A stretch of 64,000 nucleotides of DNA from Dasyornis broadbenti (lineage: Eukaryota; Chordata; Aves; Passeriformes; Dasyornithidae), in the NCBI GenBank assembly GCA_013397935.1, contig VZRN01000634.1:253326-317325 (forward strand). The letters are read 5' to 3'. This document shows, one piece after another, positions 47,601 to 61,300 of this stretch (position 1 is the first letter of the stretch; each line of letters begins with the position of its first letter). The notes under the pieces were generated by a model that was not told the origin of the DNA, made no database searches, and was given only the letters and a program-made list of their open reading frames with translations. Made by a program: the position numbers and the translations under genes.

Positions 47601-49995
47601 ATGAACCTGGTGAGACCAGCAAACCTGGCAAGCTCAACCCCTGCTCCTGTTTGTGTTTTTCCAGTCCTTCTAGGATGCTGCTGCCTGCTGACAGCTTCAC
47701 CCTTCGTTCAGACTTTACTATCTGAGATGAGGCCTTTAAGCTGAGTGAATGGGAAATTAATGCAAAATGAAAACGAGCTTGGTTTGGGGCTGCCAAACTC
47801 CTGGAGGGCTCCTGAAGGAGACAATCAGCTCTCCATCATTCCCATCCCTCCGTCAGAAGAAAGAGATCTCATAGAAACCATTTTTAGTCATTTCTCCATG
47901 GGCCTTCTGGAGACTGACGCTCAGTTTTTGCACCTTCCAAGCAACCAACGCATTCAGAAGTGTGGGTGAAGGTGGCAAACACCCCAAAAGTGGGAATGGC
48001 CATTCTGGAGTTGCCCGGTGTTGTCAAGCCTCATTGCTCCAAATCAGACAGCTCCTGCTCAGGACAGGCCAGGAGCTGGTCCTGCTGTAGCAAAACACAC
48101 TCAGAGTCCTCCTAGGGCCCCAAACTTCATCCTGGCAGAGCTGCTCCTTGTGGCAGAGCCACCAGGACCAGGAACCTCCCAAAAATTACATCCCTGGGAA
48201 GCAGCAGCTGCTCCTGGCTGACCCCATGGGAAGGAATTTATATTTCAAGGGCTCTCCAATGGTCAGCAGATCTCGGAGCTCCAGGAACACGTCCCCTGCA
48301 CATCTTGGTAAGCACTGATCTTGCATGGGGCTTTACAGTGAGCTTCCCAATTACTGCTCAAAATGCTGTGACAGTGCTCAGAGGGACATCTGCTCCCAGG
48401 CATCCACTCTAACACCAGAGGGGTGCAAAGTAAACAGGTGGAAAAGAAAAAGGATTGTGCCATGAAAAATCTTCAAGTACAAACCAGACAACTAAAACAA
48501 ATAATCAAACCTGGTGCTGAACATGCTCACGCTTAGTTATCAGGATCAGATATGTGTTTATTTATTCAGTTTTTGATACATCAGACTATTTGATACATTT
48601 TTAACAAGCCTGCAAAAATACAGCATTTCTTATTTCAACAGATCACATTATTACAAGGGTTTATTTAGCCAGCATTATCTCCAAATCTCTACAGTACTTC
48701 ATTTTTTTTCCCTGTCTTGGTGAAGGATAAAGCTAGGCAAATATTTAGTAATGGATAATTAATTCAACCACTTCTTTTCCATCTCTGCTGAGACACTCAT
48801 CAAGATTCAACAATGCTTTCTTTCTCTCCTTTAGTTAGCTTCTAAACTATTTGCAATAGTTTCTGATACCTGTAATGTGAATAATTTTGAATGGCCATAG
48901 GCCACACATTATATTTGCCTGATGAGGCAGATATACTTTCTAGACTTTTGCTTTCTCTCCTTTTTTTTTTTCTTAATCCTGAAAGATTTCCCAGAAAAAG
49001 TGATATAAATCAGACATAACCCAGAAGGAAGCACAATGACTCGCAAATGCAGAACCCATGGAAAGCAGCTGCCAGCTCTACTGCAGGTGCTGACGTTTGT
49101 ATTTGATATTAGGAGGATGGTGCCTGAGGGTCCCAGGCTGCCAGCCAGCATTCCCTGGGCTGCTCAGTCCCTGGGATCGCTTCTGTCCTCAGCAAGAGCC
49201 CAGGGACCACAGTCAGCTCCTGCTGCGGCGCTGCCACATTTGCGTGCAGGGAAACGAGAGACAAACCACATTCACTGCCAGCACAAAGTCTTACTTTTTC
49301 CTGGAGCTTTGTTTGACTCGTTCTACAACGAGCTAGTAAATACAGTCAGAAACCTTTCCATCTGTTTTTTCTTTTCTTTTCACCAGTTACAACCCCACTC
49401 TTGTCACCATCAGCACACACCTAGAGGCCAGAGTCTCTGTTAGGTTCAGCATTCACAGACAACGAATGTCAGCATCATAAAGTATATGCAAACAGGCCAT
49501 TAACCTTATACCCACAAGCCCCTCTGCTCCTCCACAGGACAGTGGCAATAAATGTGTCTTAAATAATTTTATGAGAAAGTCCTGTCTGTGCAGTAAGTGA
49601 AACAGAGAGAGCATAGCAAATTTTACTGCCTCAGAACCAGCTGTGTGACAAAAGTGTGTATGGTTTGGCAGTGTAATCTTTTACTCTGATAAACTATTGA
49701 ATGCCCAAGAAAGCTTCTTAAGTTAATCAGGGCTTAATTTAAATAAACAAGCCAGTAAAAGATTAACAAAAATCCTCAATGGAATCTGAATGCAAAAATA
49801 GTCTCACAAAGTCCCGTGCCAAGTTCATAAAAGTAATTCTGCTGGGATGAACTGGCCCACTGACCCCCTTTTTCTCCCCTTACTGGCACCACCAATGAAA
49901 AAGATGTTAATTTTCTGAAACACCAACACAACCATTTCCAGCTCCATTGATGCAAACAGCACTTTTGGCAACATTGCCATGAGCTAATGCTGCAT

Positions 49996-50030
49996 GAGGA
50001 GGAGGAGGAAGAGGAGAAGGAGGAGGAGGG
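49996..50030. repeat. GGA-rich purine tract
   Basis: Thirty-five bases of only G and A, made mainly of GGA units, in intergenic DNA. Confidence 0.85.
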
Positions 50031-50944
50031 TTAACTCCACTTTCATGATGGGCAGGAACTAGCTGAATCCACCAGGAAGAGACCCAGACCTGTCCAACAC
50101 AAAGCCCCTGGCATTACCAACCACTTTTTAGGCACAGCAGAAATTCTACCCCCAGGAATATCGGTATCCTTGAGGACAGGGAAGCACTCGGGAGGAGAGC
50201 AGCACTCCCACAGGTGACTTCACTGCAACGAGCCACCACCCCTATGAGCAGGGCTCCTCATAGTAGGTAAGTTATACATATGTATAAATATTCATATGTT
50301 CAGCACCTAAGGCAAAGATAACACTTTTAAAACTCTCAGCTTAGGCCCAGTATTGCTATTTTATCCCACGAACGTACAAAAATCACCAAATCTTGGTGAG
50401 AAAAACATGTCAGGCTGGAGCCCATACAAAATATCTTTGAGGTGGCATGTTACAGATGTATCAGGTCCTTCATTAGACTGTCATTGCTTAATTCTGTTGC
50501 TGTACAGACTCTCTCTTAGTGCTTTTATTACTGTGACTGGTATATTTCCAAGCATTGTCTTTTTCCAACTGCAAAACCACTTTAGTTCTTTATTTTTTCC
50601 CATGAAAGCTGCTGATTATCTCCCAAATATTTCCATTTAAAGACAGTCTTGCTACCCTAGGTGTACATTTTTCCATTCATTTATTTACAACCATCATTGC
50701 TAAGCTGAAAATTCACACTAGGCTTGAATTAAATAAAATCAATCCATTAAAGAAGAATATCAAAATAATCATAGAACCAAAATCCAAGGTGGGATAGTTA
50801 TAAAAAAATATTTCTTCATGACATTCCACTTGCTCTTTGGCAAAAACCCTTCATTTTGACACAACAAAATTTAACACCTTTTTGCTTGCTTTTTTTTTAC
50901 TTAGAGCATAATAAAAATAGGTACAAGGACACCAACTGATGACT

Positions 50945-52194
50945 AAAGAAAAACATTCTATTTAATCACAATATATACATCCAAAATAGAAATAACAAAG
51001 CCGCAATTCAAAATGTATTCACAACACCACTCTGCCACAGTCAATGTGCCAGATGTAAAGTTTTTCTGCAAGCTACTGGCAAAAGGAAATTCCAGCCACA
51101 GACAACTCACTAGCAGGCATCAGGTGAAAGGAAGACTGGAAGGGCAGCAGGGGATGCAGAGGCAGGAGACCCCCAGGAAACTGTAGCTCTGCAGCTCTCC
51201 TTCACATCCACTCACTCCCTACTTACCTCTACCACCAGCTCCCAATATCTCCTGCATTCCAGTGTGCTCTTGACCTTTCATCCCTGACCTATGGTGCCAG
51301 GCTAACGTGAGAATGTCTCCTACATCATTAGTTCACCTTGAAATGTTTTGCACATGAAGCATTGCAAAGCTGTGATTAGGCCCATTAGCAATGTAACCAT
51401 ATTTTACATTTGGGCAAACACTTTAGTTTATATTGCACTCAAACTCTCCTTTCACAAAGAAACTTGCCTGAGGTCACTGAGGAAGCCTGTGGGAAAGCCA
51501 GGAAAACAGCCCCTGCTTGCAAAATCCCACAAGCTGCAAAACCATCCCTGCACTCTTTCAGATTAAAGCAGAAAGAAATTAATATACTGAATTCCTCATT
51601 GTCACCTTCCTCAGGTTACTTCATTTTCTGCTTCTAATAGTCCTCTCTTTCTTTAGATGCATCTTGGAACTCAATTTTCCTCATGTTAAAGAGGTGTTAT
51701 CACCAGTGACAATTCCAAAGCTCCCGTTCTCAAACTGTGCTGGTGACTTGGAGCAATTGTACACCAAGTACAAAGTGTACCCCTTGCAGGGAGTATGAAT
51801 AATACCATGCTGCAGCTCCAGTACAACTACATCCCTGCACAGAAAAAAAATGGCACAAGAAACAGCAAAAAAATAAAAGTATCCATATCTCCTTTTCCTT
51901 CTGCCAATGCTCCCAGAGCTTAATGGAATTCAAATATACTGAATACATAAATGATTAAACAAAAAGGCAAATTAAGTTTCTTCTTGGTCAAAATCAAGTA
52001 TAGCCTCAGTTTGGCATCTTCCATGTCCTCTGTGAATGGATTAGTACTTAACATTAACACCTCCAAGGTGATGTCAATTAATTGCCTTATTACCCTGACA
52101 CTTGCAGCCTTGTGGATGGTCTCTCACTCCCTGGTGCAGGAAGTCTCCTAATTCTAATGAACACATCTGGCATTTCTGTGGCACCACTGATGGG
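50945..52194 (-). other. SYTL2: Probable 3'UTR of the SYTL-type gene
   Basis: Non-coding DNA after the stop codon. A minus-strand ATTAAA (plus-strand TTTAAT at 50961-50966) followed by GT-rich sequence is a possible cleavage signal; a canonical AATAAA lies further on at 50680-50685. The extent is uncertain. Confidence 0.35.
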
Positions 52195-52340
52195 TTATTT
52201 CAGCTTTTTCCTCCCTGCCAGTGAGCGCAGCGGCAGTAATCCCTCGATCCATTCATTGGCAGCCAACATCATCTCCTGCCAAAAGGCCACCTCCTCCTGC
52301 GTGGAGTCCATCCAGTCCACAGAGATGCCATAGCTCAAAC
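52195..52340 (-). CDS. SYTL2: SYTL-type terminal exon
   Basis: Acceptor tttcag. Encodes LSYGISVDWMDSTQEEVAFW, then QEMMLAANEWIEGLLPLRSL and AGRKKLK with TAA. This is the end of C2B and the C-terminus. Confidence 0.92.
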
Positions 52341-55300
52341 CTGAAAAGAACGGGAACACTTTGGGAGCTACACAAAATGTTCCCACTCCCTGCAAAAATA
52401 CTCGGTGGGATGTAACTGTTGCAGGCAGTGTCTTAAAAGGTGCTGACTTCCCCCCAGCAAGCTGCACCCTGAGCACCTCCTGTTCTTCTGCGAATGCCCA
52501 TTCTACACCAGAGTTCAGAATGAGGTCACTGCAAAAGCCGTAAAATGGAAGAACCCTAAACATAACCTGCCAAGGAAAGCAACATGAGGCTCAAGCCCTT
52601 TCTGCGTCTTTTTGGATGGTAAAGAAGGTCTTAAAGGCTTGGTTTTCCCCTTAAAAGATTTTCTGGTGGACAAGGGGGAGTATCCATCAAAATTCTCTTG
52701 TTTCATTTCTATAGGAATCAAACATACCATAGCAGAAAAGTGTGTTCATCAATTCCAATTCAACCAAATCTTCAGATGCCAATTACTTGTCAATGAAAGA
52801 GAAGTCTAAATTTAGATCACAGCTAATGTTGGGTTTGGTATTTTTATGTCTTATTCTTGTTGCCCCTTCTGTCTGCAAAGTTCACAACCCTCCTGGTGAC
52901 ACCACAGGTTGACAACAGGGAACACAGAGGCAAATCCAATAGCCACAGGTGCACCTGCAAGGCAGACCTTCCAGCTACCATGAGCCTTGTCTGCGAAGGA
53001 ATAGTTATCCTTGATTGCAACACTGTGAAATCTCTCAGAGAGCACTTCCAGGCTGGACAGTCACCAGGTGGTGCTGTCCCGTCTGACATTCCAGTCCATC
53101 CCTGAGCGCTCTTCCCTGGGAGGAGCACCAATATAATGTTGGTTTGTCATGCAGCCTGTTTTCCTGTAACAGCAGGAAAACTCTCTGAGCGACCCAAGTC
53201 AATTCTTGAGTTTTGCCAGACCTCAGAACTGATGTTGGCTGAAAATGTGGGAACAGAGGGTTGTTACTATGGTACCAGGGCCCCCTCAATCCAAGATATG
53301 GTGCAGGTACCATTTACTGAGACACCCCATCCCTGGTTTCTCCCCAACAGGAAAATACTCTGTAACTTCCCACTTTACCTTGTGCCTCAGCACTATGGTA
53401 ACAGTATTGAGTTGATATGAAGGAAAATACTCACCTGTCCCAAGGCCCAGCCTTATTCCTCCAAGGAAATGGTTGGTAAGCTTTTCATGATCCCACACCG
53501 TGAGTTCAACACAGGCATCCTTCAGATCCTCAGTATGAAAGCCATCATACACAATGGTGTGATTGAAAACAGGGTTTGTGTCTCTCTTTATCACTCGGGT
53601 CTTTTGGTAGCTCTTCTTACTGGTGTCTGGAAGCACATAGCTTTGAGAGGAGAAAAAGCACAGCATGAAGCATTCAACATTGACCAAGAGCTTTATTACA
53701 GCAAGAATTTTCCTAATTTGGCCACAAGTGAATAACAAGGGCAATTCTCCCCTACGATTCTCCCAGTGCAACACAAAGGCTTTCCAGTCTGGAGGCACAG
53801 CTTGGTGAGCCTGAGAAAAGAGAAGGAAACACAGCCTTTTGTGGGGGCACAGAACAGGAGCAGCACCATGCTCAGGCACTCACCACTTCACAAAGGAGTC
53901 AACTCCAGACGGACGCAACTGCAGCAGGTCCTTGACATCTTTGACCCAGATGTGAACTTCTCCAGAGGGAGGATTCTTGGGCCCTGCCATTTAGGAGAAG
54001 AGAAAACCTGTCATGCCAATTGGAGCCACAGCTCACAGAATGACAGGCCTGCTCTCCAGGGACCCATGGGACCCACATGGCTCCTCTGTGCTCAGTGCCC
54101 CTCCCTGGGGGTCTTAGCACTGCAGCCAGCTCCATCACGCCTGCAGCTGTGTCACTGCTGCAGCAGAGGCTCCTGACACAACCTGCCAGTGCTGTTTCAG
54201 ACAGGAAAGGACAAAGAACTGCGGAGCCAACCTTTTTCCTACCCCACAGTAACACGGGTTCTGTGCTGCTCCTACCACATTACAGCACCCTACAGTGCCC
54301 ACAGTGCTCAGAACAGATGATGAGTCGGAGGTTGTTGAGCCCCTCCTCTCTCCCCAACATTTCCCCAGTAAATCCAGATGCGAAAATCAGATGTAGGCTG
54401 CAGGCAGTGCTGTCAGCACTGCTGATTGTGGCTTTGTGCTGATCTCTAAGATCTTGCTTTAATGAGATTCCTCTTCAAGCAGCCCCTAAGCAGATGAGGC
54501 ATTGCAAGCTGTGTGTTTGCACATGGGCAGTAGTCCTTAACGCATGAACCACATTTACCTAGGCTTCCAGGGGGGACGTATTTAATGGACAAACTCATCA
54601 CTCCTCGATGATCCACACCATTAACAGCAGAAAGGCTCTGAAACAAGAAGAGTTATGACTGACTAAATGAAGGATTGTGGAAACACAGCAAGGCAAACAG
54701 CTTTTGACTTCAGTGGAGGAGCACAAATGGACAAACTTTGATTCTCCATAGCTGAAGCAGCCCGTTCTTAGGGCAGCTCCTTTCTCTGTGGGTTTGTTTC
54801 AAACTCAGTCTCTCAGAACCAAAAGCCTGAGGATTCAGAGTACAAGGCTGCCCTTCCATACATGTCCAGCTGGATATAATTAAGCATCTTGGTTCTGAGA
54901 GATAAAGGTCCTCTATTTGCTGAAAAGGGATCCCAAATCAGACCTGTGAATCCAGGAGCATGCAGGAAGCTGTACAGGCTTTACAAACAGTGGCACCTGA
55001 GTATTTACCTTTCAAGGCATGTCAGCTGCTTCACCTAGTACTCTGCTGTCTATTTTTAAGGGATAGTCCTCATGTGAGTGGAGAGCACAGCAAAGTCATG
55101 TCAGAGTTGCTGTGATTAGTGTCAGGTTGTATTTATGAAAGTGTCTCTACAGATCAGTCACCAAAATAGACCCAAGAGGACATTGTTCTGAGCACTGAAC
55201 TGCATTAAGGTGTCCAGGGGTTGCTCCCTAGTACAGTTCAGGTTGTTCTGCTCCACCATCCCCAAAGGCCTCAGAGGAGTCTGGAAGGCCACCCTCAAGG

Positions 55301-58300
55301 CTTCAGGGCTGGGCTGGAAAGCAGGATTGCAGCTGAGACACACTTACCCGGGGCTTCAGTGGGTACCAGTGGAGTTTCCTGTTGCTCCAGTCCCAGCTGG
55401 CCAAGTCTATTTCAATCTCTCCCAAAAAACTGTTGCGTCCCAATGGATCATTGTGCCAAACAGAGAGGTTTAATTTTTGGATCAGCAATACCATTTTCTC
55501 TATTTTATACTAGAAGAAGAAAGAGAAGTCAGGTGGTTAAAATTTTTCTTCTCTTTCTTTCACAAACAAATAAACTACTCAAAACCCTGAATAAGCTCTG
55601 AGACACTCAAACCCAACCCACACATGCACTGCCAATGGACTGGCTGCAGTCTGAACATCTCTTTTTTTGTCCTGTAGCAATACTACTACCCTGACAAAGC
55701 TTTTCTGCTGAGCACAGGGAAACCTGGCACTCCGTTAATCACAGGGCAAAATCAATATTCTTTCAAGAATTATTAACACAGGCCTGGGCATTGTTAAATA
55801 ATCCTCTATGCTTTGATGAATATGATCACATCATGCAGACCTTTCTTACTAGTCCCATGCCTCATGACTGCATGCCAGGGAAGGGGAGGAGAAACAGCTC
55901 TTGCTCTAACTGCAGAAATCTTGGGTGCCACACAGATGGGTGCAGAGAAACCTTTAACGTCCCAGGCCTCACAAACCCCAGGGAAGAGCAGGGCAGTGCT
56001 GGCAGGAGGCAGGCAAAGGATCTGGCGAAGAAGGCAGGATCTTTCCAGACCTGCCTGACAGAGGTGCCTACTACAACAGAGGTTTTCAGAGCGTGTATTT
56101 GTTCTTACCCGTAACACCTCATTGTAAATGGGATTCACTGTCCTCTTCTTCACTGAGGTTTTCCTCTTACCCATCCTAGCTTTGTCTGGGAGCAGGTAAG
56201 TTTTAACATACCTACAAAAGGAAAAAAACTCCAGCTGGAATTTGGCCCACATCACCAAGCTCTCTAAAAGGAAGGGAGGGAGGAAGGAAGGGAGAGAGGA
56301 AGGGAGGGAGGGAGGATAACATTTATAGAAAATAAAAATTTAAACACAGAATTCAGCAATGTAGAAATCACAAGGCACCAAACCATCACTCACGGGTCAG
56401 ATCTGCCTTTCTTCTCATCCACTACAGCCAAGTCCTTGCACTGGGACACGTGGACCTGGAACTCCCGGTTCTTCTCATCATAGTCTAGGGCAAATTCCAC
56501 AGTTCCTTGGGCATCCACACTCCCAAAATCACCGCTGTAGACACTCAGCACACTGCCACTCACCTGCCAGGGGGAAGAGCAAGGTCAGTGCCACTGAAAC
56601 AGGCTTTTCCACTGTGGTTCTTGGACAGAACCACTTTGGTTCTGGACAAAGACTGAGAAGTGCATTCTCAGAGAAATTATCTGGCATTCCCGTCCCCATG
56701 TAGTGTGGTGTCCTGGACACAGAGATGGTTCACAGCTGTGGCTGTTCTCAAAGAAGCCAGGGCTGCGCAACCTGAATAGGGGTCTCACAAGGACGTGCTA
56801 TCCTAGACCAGGACTTAGCATTGAATGCTCAAGAAATATAGAAGTTTTTTAACTCCTAATTCCCAAAACTTTGAGAAAAGGACTCAGATGTTACTGGGGA
56901 GACCACAGAAGTCTCTTCCCTTTGCTTTACAGTACAAACAACTGTTTTCCTGATCCAGTCTCATCACTAAGAAAGAAATACATTGAGAGAACTTGAACTA
57001 TCTTATAAGAAATAGTCATTTCAGGTAGATATAGTCACACAATTGTCAATCCATTTTAAAAACAGGCTAATAAGAACCCTATCAGACTAGAAATGTAGGA
57101 AAAACTATTCCTATCTTGTTGCTTGCTCACAATGTGCATGAAGTGGTACAAAACAGATACAACCCTGTCCTGAAGAGCCACTGCCCCACCAGAGACAGCC
57201 CCCATGCAACTACTTGCCCCAAAGGCACAGGAACATGAGGTTTCTCCAGACACAAATCTGGAGCTAGGCATCCAAGAGTTACTTGCTTACCCAGACCAAA
57301 GTGCATTTTGCCCAGACAACTTGGGCTTCTGTTTTCAAGGCTTTGTCTTTCACTGGTAGAAAGTTACGAAGCACAAGCAAAACTCAGGTCCAGAAAGACG
57401 AGATAATTTTCTATTGCACCAAACACTCATGATTCCTGACAGGATATCATAAAAGCTAATGCTGTTTACAAAGCAAATCATTAACCCTCCTGGCACTTTT
57501 CTGTGGTACAGTCATGATCATTTATCAAAAAACTTTCCTAGTAATTAACCCAATTCTTCTCTGTCTTTCCCTACTTACTTTGGTTCTGAATTTTATTATA
57601 ACCTCCAACACTTGCTAAACATCTCCTGTCAGTCCTTGGAGCTGCATTTACCATCCCATCAGGATACTCACCCCAGCAGAAAATCCTGAACAAGATTTTC
57701 AACAACACCTGTATGACCTGGACTCATTTTCAGCTCCCAGATGCTCCAAATTAGGACAAGAACTCACGTGCCTCAAAGGTTTTAACATCTTTATCTACAT
57801 TCATGACCTCTCCCTACCAGCTTCGCTTCACATATATTCTTTAAATCTCAAATATACACCTTGGAGAAACCCGTAAGAGTAACACAGCACATTCAAGCAC
57901 TTTTAAGCAGCTCCCTCCCAAATACTGTCTCTAAGGAATCTTAAAAATGCTCAACTAAATACATTTAGCTTTTCTTCAGCTTTCCTTAGAAGCTGAAGCC
58001 CCAAAACGTGCTTTTGCTGTCCAACTCTAAGTTCCTAAGCTCTTACCTGCTGATAAAAGATGAGCTTGCAGAGGGCATCCATCTGCAGTCCTGAACCACA
58101 AACATGTCCCTTAATAGCTGTGCGCCTCATCTTCCCACCTAAAAAGGGTCCCCCCACCTCCTGCACCGCCAGGATTCAGAGCATCCACCCCTGGGAGTGG
58201 GAGCTGTCGCCCACAGGGAATTCGACCAGCGACGCCTCAGTGGGTCTCTCTTTTGAGATAGTACCTGGATTCACTCCTTTAACCCAAGCAAGTAATTAAT

Positions 58301-61300
58301 CAGCACTGTTCTTTTAATAATATGCCCTGCAGAAACAGGATACTCCAGAGGCCGCATCAGCAGCATCAGCCTAAATGCAGCCTCGCCGCATCGGACTGAG
58401 GAGCCCTTTCCAGGAGCTGCCGGCGCTCAGTACCTACCGAGGAGACAGAAGCCATGTCAGATGAGTGGCTGCCAATGCTGGGTGTCTTTTTGTGCCTGTT
58501 CAACTGCAAGCTGATTTCCGAAGCCGTGTCTGATTCAGTCTGCTCAGAAAACAAGAAGTATCTTTAAGCTGTGCCGAACGAGCACTTTGCAACAGTAGAG
58601 AGATAAACCAATCGCTCATCAGAGTCCCATTAAGCAGAGATCAGGTTAGGAGTGCGCAGGAGAGTGCAGGGAGCCTCCCCAGGGGCATCCCCTCCAAGCA
58701 GCACTGAACGTCATCATTAACTGCCTCCAAACAGAGCTGCATGCCCTGCCTGGGCTCCGGAAAAGGGCTCACAACAGCCTGGTTTGAGACCCAGGGAAAC
58801 ACCTAAACTCTTCCAGGATGGAGCAGTTGCTCTGCGTGACTGGGGGCTTTTCTCTTAAGGCTTTTCTCATTTATTCATGATACAACCAAGGTATGCTCTA
58901 AAGCAAGTGCTGGTGCCCAGGAGAAACATTCTCATGAAACCAGCTGCCATTCAGGGAATGCTGTGAACACTATTTCAGCCATTTCTGGCATCAACCCACC
59001 TCAGACAACAGGAGAGGAGAGGATCTGCTCAGCTCTTTGACTCTTTCAGGTTCAAGAAACTGATGTGCTGTCAAATGAGGTTTATTGTATGCTGCAAGTA
59101 CAAACAAAAAAGGCACAAACACAGCTTGTCAGAAGTCAGGAAAATATAAGAAAGTCACACTTTTGTTTAATAGCACAAGGAAGGAAGAAAAGCTTGTGGG
59201 AGACACTGGAGTACTACCTACTTGCCCTGTCTGTGTCACCTGTCATTGAAACTGATCCTCTCCAAGACAAAAAATGCTAATTAACATCCTGGAGCTATTT
59301 TCATTGTTTTCATTCACTGTGTGGGAATGTGGAACTCCCTCTAGTGGTTCATTTAACGCTCTTATCAGCACAAGGCTGATGTTGCCCGCTTTGTATAAAC
59401 TTAACTTACACTAAAACCACATAAATCTGCCTCCTTGTCAAAGAAACCAAACGTTCACATTTTCATCTCATAGAACACTGCCCTGTACAAAAGGGCACCG
59501 AAGTATTTAAACCCACAGTTTCACCATTGCAAACACCTCTCAAATACTCTGCTAGACACAGAGGTGGACAACAGCCAGATTATCTAAAAGAAAAAAGTCA
59601 GAAAGCTTGCTATCAATAGCAAGATGGTTGCTGGACTGCTTAAATGTCTAACTAAAACCTATTTTTTCTATCTTTATCTTCTCCCAATAACTCTCCTGAA
59701 GATGACTTTCTCCATCCCAGAAGAATTTGTTTTGAAAAGATAGACGTATATGGACATGCATGTTCATATACACACTTGTTTAGCATGTTAGGCATGATAA
59801 TACATTCTTTGGTGCTCAAAATGCCCAAGAGTTTCTTGATTTACCATTCATTTGATATTTACTATTTTTATTTCCAGTCTTGAGTAAATTATGGTATCTA
59901 GCCCTCTCCACAGACTATTTGCTACACTGCAAACAAGGGTCTGTAGAGGAGGGTTTCCAAGGATGAGTTTGGGACTCTAGATAAGGGGAAGCTGAAATCT
60001 TGGTTATCTATGTGGACACCACATCCCTGAACAGGAACATGGGGCCTGGCGCTTTGAGCCACCATGCCCTGTGACGTGCCAGGCACCACAGGATGGGGCA
60101 GTGCTTGGCACAAGGTGCCACCCAGGGTGGGCACAGCCACCCAGCTGTGCAGTGTGACCTGCCTGCAAGCTAACTCTGACAGAGCCTCAGAGGGGACTGT
60201 CCTCCCTCCCATAACCAGGGGTTTGACTTAAATTGGCTCAATCAAAGCCTCTAAGTGGCTCTACCTTTCCTTGGGCATTGCCTTCCCACCCTTCTCACCT
60301 CAGTCCTGGCAGCCTTGGCCTCACCACCTTCCTTTTAGGCAAGCTCTTAGCTGCCATTTTGGGCTTGCCAGCTTTCACCCTCTGGAGTCATTGCCTCTCC
60401 TGGGCACAGAAGCTTCCTCAGAACCTTCCCTCAGGCACTTTCCATGGCTGCAGCTTTCTTGGGCTTCTTCACGTAGGCTGCTGCTTCCTTGGTTGCCTTC
60501 TCCTTAGCTGTCACCATTAAACATGTCCCAGCTGGCAGCTGGGGACATCAGTCCAGCCATGGGCTCTGCTCTGGGTGAGGGGAGAAGCCTTGTGAGCAGG
60601 AGTCTGTGGCACAACTCGCACGCTGACACTGGGTCTGGCACCTTGGAAGGATCCACAGGCTGCCAGCAGCTCCCACAGCCCTCATGCAGGAACAGGAGAG
60701 ACGAGCACAAGCTTCTTGCCAACCCTTTGAAGCCTTCATGTTTTTGCTGAAGTAACAAACCATCAATCTAGCTGCAATTTCCTGGCTCTGAATTTAATTT
60801 TAGGCACTATAAACTCTCTAATTTGATGATGAAACAATATGTCATTTTCCTAGCCTGGTACATGCACAGAAGCATGGTGATGAAAAGTTGGCATAATATA
60901 TTACCTTCAGCAAATGTAAATCAAAAAGAAGAAAGAAAAGACGTTACTCACTCTCTGTGGTTGTGTAAATGTTCACCATGCTCTTTGCAAGATTAATGCT
61001 GTTTGCTCGGGCCAGTGCCTGAGCAGCAGCAGAACGATCCCCATCTTCCTCTGGAATACACGAAAAGCCAAATCAACACGGTAAATAAATAAACACAAAT
61101 GGGCAGTGTGTCAGCAAGCCTGTGTGTGTGGGTCTCCCTCCCTTGTTCACTCTGCCTAGAGCACACTGCAGTTGCATTGCACAGGGCTGCTCTCCAGTCA
61201 TCCGGGTGCTCTGATGTCTCCCCTGAGAAAAGCTCTTCACACTGTGTCAGGAAATGTAAATACTGGATTAACCCAGTCCCCAAGACAGACCAGCTCTTGT

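Larger units (their letters stand above)
41901..50930. other. Intergenic region between RAB39B and the SYTL-type gene
   Basis: About 9 kb with no supported coding exon. It holds a TA/TG-rich simple repeat near 42170-42225, a CR1 LINE remnant at 44571-44694, and a GGA-rich tract at 49996-50030. Otherwise it is unremarkable to the eye; AT-rich stretches at 46590-46880, 48540-48800 and 49540-49830 could be regulatory. Confidence 0.5.

Noticed and set aside
53641..53879. N-terminal extension of the C2B reading frame
   Set aside because: The frame reads through intron. The split cysteine codon and the acceptor tcaaag place the exon start at 53640.
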